Source: Azoarcus sp. (GTDB lineage: Bacteria; Pseudomonadota; Gammaproteobacteria; Burkholderiales; Rhodocyclaceae). From it: 6,583 nt of DNA. The stretch lies in assembly GCA_031258035.1 (NCBI GenBank), contig JAIRNL010000286.1, forward strand, positions 1 through 6,583, in the 5' to 3' direction. Positions 4,962-6,583 of the stretch are shown here, piece after piece (position 1 is the first letter of the stretch; each line of letters begins with the position of its first letter). Both the position numbers and the translations under genes were made by a program. The notes under the pieces were generated by a model. That model was not told the origin of the DNA. It ran no database searches and was given only the letters and a program-made list of their open reading frames with translations.

Positions 4962-6124
4962 CCCGGAACCCGGCGCGCGCCATCCGGGGCTTCACGCGCC
5001 GGGGAGGTCGCGGGCCCCTGTCCGCCCCTGCGCGCCTCGGGCGGCAGGGGAGAGGAATAACTGATGCGCGTCGGATAGGCGATCTGGGCGCCATGGCGGT
5101 CGATGATGTCGGCGATCTTCAACAGCACGTCCTGCTTGATTTCGTGGAACGCGATCCAGGCGGTGGTGCGGGTAAAGGTATAAACCATGATATCGAGAGA
5201 ATATTCGTTGAACTGGAGGAAGTTCACGATCAGGGTCTTGTCCTGGTCGATTTCGGGATGCGCGCGCAGCATGGCGCGGATATCCTCGACGATGCCCGCG
5301 ACTTCGCCGATGTCGTCGTAGCGCACGCCGATGGTCTCGTTGATGCGACGATTGCTCATCCGCGACGGATTCTCGACCGTGATGGTGGTAAACACCGCAT
5401 TGGGCACATAGAGCGGCCGTTGGTCGAAAGTGCGGATGCGGGTCAACCGCCAGCCGATATCCTCGACCGTGCCTTCGATCTGTTTGTCGGGCGAGCGTAT
5501 CCAGTCGCCGACGGCGAATGGGCGGTCGAAATAGATCATCAGGCTGCCGAAAAAATTGGCGAGCAGATCCTTGGCCGCGAAACCGATGGCGATCCCGCCG
5601 ATCCCGCCGAACGCCAGCACGCCCTGGATCGAGAATCCCAGGCTCTGCAAAGCCACCAGGAAAGTCGTGATCAGCACCGCGATGCGCAGGAGCTGGGCGA
5701 AAGCATCGACAGTGGTATGGTCGACCTCCACGCCGCGCGCGATCTGCCGCCCGACGAACACTTCTTTCGCGCTGCCGATGAAGCGCACCAGGAACCAGCC
5801 CAGGCAGGCGATCACCCCAACGATGCGCGCGGGCTGGATGAAGGCGAGAATGGCGGCTTCCGTCCGCGCCTGCACCAGTTGGCCCGCGAACGAGATGCCG
5901 ATCACCCAGGCCAGCGTCAGCAGGGGCGGGCGGGCGGCCGCCACCAGGGAGAGTTCCAGCGGCGTGTCCGCCTTGCCAGCCGTTTTGCCAAAGTGCAGCA
6001 GCACCCGACGCGCCACGAAATTGAAGACCACGATCGCCAGCACGATGAGCATGATGTGCAGCCCAAGCGCCGTGACGCCATCTCCGCCGGTCAATGCAGC
6101 CAGCCAGGTTTTCAGTTGTTCCAT
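4958..6124 (-). CDS. Small-conductance mechanosensitive channel, MscS family
   Basis: MscS-family channels open when membrane tension rises and release solutes after osmotic downshock. The 388-residue product has five likely membrane segments (about 20-40, 66-83, 91-116, 143-162 and 166-198). The last is the Gly/Ala-rich pore helix, with LAFGGIGGIAIGFAAKDLLAN (170-190), leading into FFGSLMIYFDRPFAVGDWI and the cytoplasmic beta domain (GTVEDIGWRLTRIR at 218-231, YVPNAVF at 239-245). The rest (to about 357) fits the MscS alpha/beta cage. Length and topology suggest the YnaI/YbdG-like branch rather than classical MscS (about 286 residues). The last 30 residues are Pro/Gly/Arg-rich and probably disordered. 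ATG 6124-6122 follows a modest GGGAC site. It heads an operon with crcB and the NYN-LOTUS gene. Confidence 0.9.
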   Translation of the reverse strand: MEQLKTWLAALTGGDGVTALGLHIMLIVLAIVVFNFVARRVLLHFGKTAGKADTPLELSLVAAARPPLLTLAWVIGISFAGQLVQARTEAAILAFIQPARIVGVIACLGWFLVRFIGSAKEVFVGRQIARGVEVDHTTVDAFAQLLRIAVLITTFLVALQSLGFSIQGVLAFGGIGGIAIGFAAKDLLANFFGSLMIYFDRPFAVGDWIRSPDKQIEGTVEDIGWRLTRIRTFDQRPLYVPNAVFTTITVENPSRMSNRRINETIGVRYDDIGEVAGIVEDIRAMLRAHPEIDQDKTLIVNFLQFNEYSLDIMVYTFTRTTAWIAFHEIKQDVLLKIADIIDRHGAQIAYPTRISYSSPLPPEARRGGQGPATSPAREAPDGARRVPG

Positions 6125-6156
6125 GAGTCCGTCCCGTCAGACAAATTCCTGCGCGC

Positions 6157-6162
6157 ATTCTA
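6157..6162 (-). promoter_or_regulatory. Possible -10 box for the mscS-crcB-NYN operon
   Basis: TAGAAT reads on the minus strand at 6162-6157, about 33 bases before the mscS start. No good -35 lies 16-18 bases upstream: that stretch is inside the 6163-6196 hairpin (GGAGAG at the 17-base position). If it is a promoter, the hairpin occupies its spacer and -35 region. Weak evidence. Confidence 0.3.
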
Positions 6163-6196
6163 CCGCCATGCGCGGGACTCTCTCCCCGCATGGCGG
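6163..6196. repeat. 13-bp imperfect hairpin between mscS and the HDOD gene
   Basis: CCGCCATGCG (6163-6172) pairs with CGCATGGCGG (6187-6196). After a bulged C at 6173, GGG (6174-6176) pairs with CCC (6184-6186), leaving the 7-base loop ACTCTCT. It is the longest inverted repeat I found in the window. No T-run follows on either strand, so it is not a standard terminator. Its place between divergent genes suggests an operator or a REP-like element. Confidence 0.55.
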
Positions 6197-6286
6197 CGCA
6201 ACGAACCATTCGCCGCCGGGCGCGCCGTCCGGATGATCGCGCATCAGTACGGCATGCGGCATGCACAGCCGGATGTGCAGTATGCC

Positions 6287-6316
6287 TTGGTTCGGTCATA
6301 CCCCGCGCAGTAGACT
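6287..6316 (+). promoter_or_regulatory. Possible sigma70 promoter of the HDOD gene
   Basis: TTGGTT (6287-6292) and TAGACT (6311-6316) are separated by 18 bases, each with four of six consensus bases. A transcript would start near 6323 and give a leader of about 34 bases that includes the AGGAGG ribosome binding site. Spacing and position are reasonable, but the match is only moderate. Confidence 0.35.
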
Positions 6317-6356
6317 CAATGACGGCGCTCACGCTCACCCAGGAGGCGGCCTCACA

Positions 6357-6583
6357 ATGGATATCGCCGACCACAAAGCCTTACTGCGCGGAATTACCAT
6401 TCCCCCCTGCCCCGCCATCCTCGGGCAATTGATGGCCGAGTTGAAGAACTCGCTCGTCAACACGAAGAAAGTCGCCAGACTCATCAGCCAGGATGTCGGC
6501 ATCGCCGCCATCGTCATCCGCTCGGCCAATTCACCGCTGATCGGCGGCGGTCATCGCATCGCCTCGATCGCGGACGCCATCAA
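6357..6583 (+). CDS. HDOD domain protein, N-terminal part (partial gene)
   Basis: The 75 residues visible fit the start of an HDOD domain, a relative of HD phosphohydrolases that usually lacks the metal site and serves in signalling or regulation. After a short lead come IPPCPAILGQLMAELKNS, then VARLISQDVGIAAIVIRSANSP, the pattern of the first HDOD helices (a Pro-x-x-Pro entry, then I-x-x-D-x-x-x-x-x-x-x-R-x-A-N-S). ATG 6357 is favoured by a perfect AGGAGG at 6341-6346, ten bases upstream. The gene runs off the right edge, so any GGDEF, EAL or other partner domain cannot be seen. It is divergent from mscS across a 232-base gap with a hairpin. Family assignment is good; the specific role is unknown. 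Confidence 0.8.
   Translation, partial: MDIADHKALLRGITIPPCPAILGQLMAELKNSLVNTKKVARLISQDVGIAAIVIRSANSPLIGGGHRIASIADAI

Noticed and set aside
4910..6313. 467-codon plus-strand open frame opposite mscS
   Set aside because: The minus strand encodes a clear MscS protein with pore helix. The plus frame has unusual His/Asp/Arg-rich composition typical of antisense translation.

Overview
The window looks like ordinary chromosome of a high-GC betaproteobacterium; Rhodocyclales or a relative would fit, but this is inferred from gene types and codon use, not from a marker gene. It holds eight protein-coding genes: six complete, and one partial gene at each edge. No rRNA, tRNA, CRISPR array, insertion sequence or phage gene was seen.

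Left edge (1-576): the start of acnB (aconitase B, TCA cycle) reads leftward out of the window. Its promoter region has a perfect -10 box, and a palindrome fills the -35/-10 spacer where a repressor could bind. A hairpin sits at the predicted 5' end of the transcript. Divergent from acnB is a gene-poor stretch that leads into a sulfonate-type transport cluster.

Centre-left (577-3709), plus strand: ssuF (a 71-residue molbindin), ssuC (ABC permease) and ssuB (ATPase) form a tight cluster. SsuB carries a second molbindin/TOBE domain fused to its C-terminus, so oxyanion- or molybdopterin-binding folds occur twice in one small operon. No substrate-binding protein, monooxygenase or flavin reductase accompanies them. 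thiL (thiamine-monophosphate kinase) follows after a short gap and may be read through from ssuB.

Centre-right (3754-6124), minus strand: a small operon runs mscS-family mechanosensitive channel, then crcB fluoride channel (4-base GTGA overlap), then an NYN-LOTUS RNA-associated protein (17-base gap). It converges on thiL. Pairing two membrane safety channels with a predicted RNase/RNA-binding protein is the least expected arrangement here.

Right edge (6125-6583): a 232-base divergent region with a 13-bp imperfect hairpin separates mscS from the start of an HDOD-domain signalling gene that leaves the window.

The most interesting points are the SsuB-molbindin fusion beside a free molbindin, the mscS-crcB-NYN/LOTUS operon, the operator-like palindrome in the acnB promoter, and a marked use of the codon pair CTG-GCT in the central genes. 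Nothing here proves a wholly new system.
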